Origin: Stutzerimonas xanthomarina DSM 18231
Lineage (GTDB): Bacteria; Pseudomonadota; Gammaproteobacteria; Pseudomonadales; Pseudomonadaceae
Length of the DNA: 64,000 nt
NCBI RefSeq assembly: GCF_900129835.1
Contig: NZ_FQXA01000001.1
Coordinates: 1-64,000, forward strand
Reading direction: 5' to 3'
Below, piece after piece: positions 62,692 through 64,000 of the stretch. A program made the translations under genes and the position numbers. Positions within the stretch are counted from its first letter, which is position 1. Each line of letters begins with the position of its first letter. Below the pieces are notes generated by a model, which was given only the letters and a program-made list of their open reading frames with translations, searched no databases and was not told where the DNA came from.

Positions 62692-63902
62692 CAGCCAGCC
62701 ACCCTTTGCGGAACTACTTTGGTCTTCTCGAGCTTGGTATAGAACGGCATCAGGATGAAGTAGCCGAAGTAGATAGCAGTACAGATCCGCGCGAGAAGTG
62801 TGCGCTCAGGAGTCGGAGCCAGTACGCCAAGCACACCGAGAATGATGAAGGAGACGCAGAACGCCAGCAGCGTGATCTTGCTCATCCAGCCCTTGTACTT
62901 CATCGATTTGACCGGACTGCGGTCAAGCCAGGGTAGTACGAACAGCACGGCGATCGCAGCGCCCATCGCAATGACACCGAGCAGCTTGTCTGGAATCGCG
63001 CGAAGGATCGCGTAGAACGGCGTGAAATACCAAACAGGCGCGATATGCTCTGGCGTCTTGAAGGCGTTCGCCACTTCGAAGTTGGGCTTCTCTAGGAAAT
63101 AGCCGCCCATTTCCGGGAAGAAGAACACGATGGCGCAGAACACGAACAGGAACACCACGACACCCACGATATCCTTCACCGTGTAGTACGGATGGAACGG
63201 AATGCCATCAAGCGGCACGCCTGCTTCGTCCTTGGTCTTCTTGATGTCGACGCCCATCGGGTTGTTCGAGCCCACCTCGTGCAGCGCGAGGATGTGCAGC
63301 ACGACCAGCCCGAGGATCACGATCGGCAGTGCGATGACGTGCAGTGCAAAGAAGCGGTTCAGGGTGATGCCGGAGATTAGGTAATCGCCGCGAATCCACT
63401 GGGTCAGATCGTCGCCAATAACCGGGATAGCACCGAACAACGAGATGATTACCTGGGCGCCCCAGTAGGACATCTGGCCCCACGGCAGCAGGTAGCCCAT
63501 GAAGGCCTCCGCCATCAACGCCAGATAGATCATCATGCCGAAGATCCAGACCAGCTCGCGCGGCTTCTGATAGGAGCCATAGAGGATCCCGCGGAACATA
63601 TGCAGGTAGACCACGACGAAGAACGCCGACGCACCCGTGGAATGCAGGTAGCGAATGATCCAGCCATACTCGACGTCGCGCATGATGTATTCGACTGAGG
63701 CGAATGCACCTTCTGCAGACGGCTCGAAACTCATCGTCAACCAAACGCCGGTAAGCAGTTGGTTGACAAGAACCAACAAGGCGAGCGAACCGAAGAAATA
63801 CAGGACGTTAAAGTTCTTCGGTGCGTAGTACTTGCTTAGATGGTCTTCCCACATCTTGGTCGCGGGGAAGCGCGCATCGACCCATTCCATGAACTTGCTC
63901 AT
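62691..63902 (-). CDS. petB: Cytochrome b of the bc1 complex
   Basis: Membrane subunit with the two hemes b and the Qo/Qi quinone sites. It has 403 residues and eight to nine helices. Heme-binding histidines are in IRYLHSTGASAFFVVVYLHMF (helix B) and NRFFALHVIALPIVILGLVVLH (helix D). The Qo-site motif PEW of mitochondria appears as PVWYF. I choose the second ATG (63902), which fits family length and has AGGAG eight bases upstream; the first ATG is at 63905. It touches the petA stop. Confidence 0.95.
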   Translation of the reverse strand: MSKFMEWVDARFPATKMWEDHLSKYYAPKNFNVLYFFGSLALLVLVNQLLTGVWLTMSFEPSAEGAFASVEYIMRDVEYGWIIRYLHSTGASAFFVVVYLHMFRGILYGSYQKPRELVWIFGMMIYLALMAEAFMGYLLPWGQMSYWGAQVIISLFGAIPVIGDDLTQWIRGDYLISGITLNRFFALHVIALPIVILGLVVLHILALHEVGSNNPMGVDIKKTKDEAGVPLDGIPFHPYYTVKDIVGVVVFLFVFCAIVFFFPEMGGYFLEKPNFEVANAFKTPEHIAPVWYFTPFYAILRAIPDKLLGVIAMGAAIAVLFVLPWLDRSPVKSMKYKGWMSKITLLAFCVSFIILGVLGVLAPTPERTLLARICTAIYFGYFILMPFYTKLEKTKVVPQRVAG

Positions 63903-64000
63903 CATGCGCTCTCCTGATCCACGCCGATGACGACAATGGAGTCCGTCTCGTATGTGTGTGGGGGAACCGGCAGGTTCAAGGGCGCAGGCTGGCCCTTGTA
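63902..64000 (-). CDS. petA: Rieske iron-sulfur subunit of the bc1 complex, C-terminal part
   Basis: The last 32 codons are inside the window. The visible residues begin YKGQPAPLNLPVPPHTYE and end IGVDQESA before a TGA at 63902-63904. NLPVPPH is typical of the C-terminus of the bacterial bc1 Rieske protein, after the two cluster-binding loops. The rest of the gene lies right of base 64000. Its place before petB and petC confirms the bc1 operon. Confidence 0.88.
   Translation of the reverse strand, partial: YKGQPAPLNLPVPPHTYETDSIVVIGVDQESA

Overview
The window reads as chromosomal, high-GC DNA from a Pseudomonas-type gammaproteobacterium. The evidence is a PrrF-type small RNA under a Fur box, a RetS hybrid kinase next to purD, a complete mra/dcw cluster ending in lpxC, a sspBA-petABC block, and a gene order I remember from P. 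aeruginosa PAO1 in several long blocks. The loss of the phuRST half of the heme locus and the joining of blocks that lie apart in PAO1 fit the P. stutzeri (Stutzerimonas) group better than P. aeruginosa. That species-level statement is inference. I see no prophage, insertion sequence, CRISPR array, tRNA or integrase.

Layout. 1-450: four tandem sigma-70 promoters and a boxA leader, all reading leftward into an rRNA operon just outside the window. 447-6417 (minus strand): msrPQ (periplasmic methionine sulfoxide repair), pssA (phosphatidylserine synthase) and ilvIH-ilvC (branched-chain amino acid synthesis). 6821-13590: a DUF4124 protein, YqcC, a TPR lipoprotein, PBP1b, an APH-like/P-loop kinase fusion, a methyltransferase and a TfoX-C protein. 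13696-17430: an iron/heme locus with a CbpA-like cyclic-nucleotide-binding protein, PrrF, and phuW-phuV-phuU without phuT, phuS or phuR. 17561-29274 (plus strand): a Rieske ferredoxin, dsbD, aroQ, accBC, prmA, a DUF3426 protein, dusB-fis, purH and purD. 29390-32179: retS. 32352-37660: accessory membrane proteins, a RmlD-type reductase and a small cluster of a Rho_N-type protein, a 43-residue proline-rich protein and a ferritin-like protein. 37742-55484 (minus strand): the complete dcw cluster from mraZ to ftsZ plus lpxC, with most neighbouring genes touching or overlapping by 1-11 bases. 55781-57104: rnpB and rsmI. 57226-60635 (plus strand): lpoA, yraN, gmhA and a BON lipoprotein. 60751-64000 (minus strand): sspB, sspA and the cytochrome bc1 operon, with petA cut by the window edge.

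The genes are mostly housekeeping functions for the cell envelope (peptidoglycan precursor synthesis, division, PBP1b and its activator LpoA, phospholipid and lipid A synthesis), nucleotide and amino acid synthesis, and respiration. Regulation is visible at several points: Fur/PrrF iron control, an MraZ operator of GTGG repeats every 10 bp, a GC-rich discriminator on the rrn promoters, and intrinsic terminators after ilvC, prrF, accC, lpxC and petC. I did not find a clearly new multigene system. The best leads are the reduced heme locus with its single PrrF, a possible leader peptide upstream of ilvI, a possibly leaderless mrcB mRNA, an unannotated small protein next to a ferritin-like gene, and a tandem-repeat hairpin between purH and purD.
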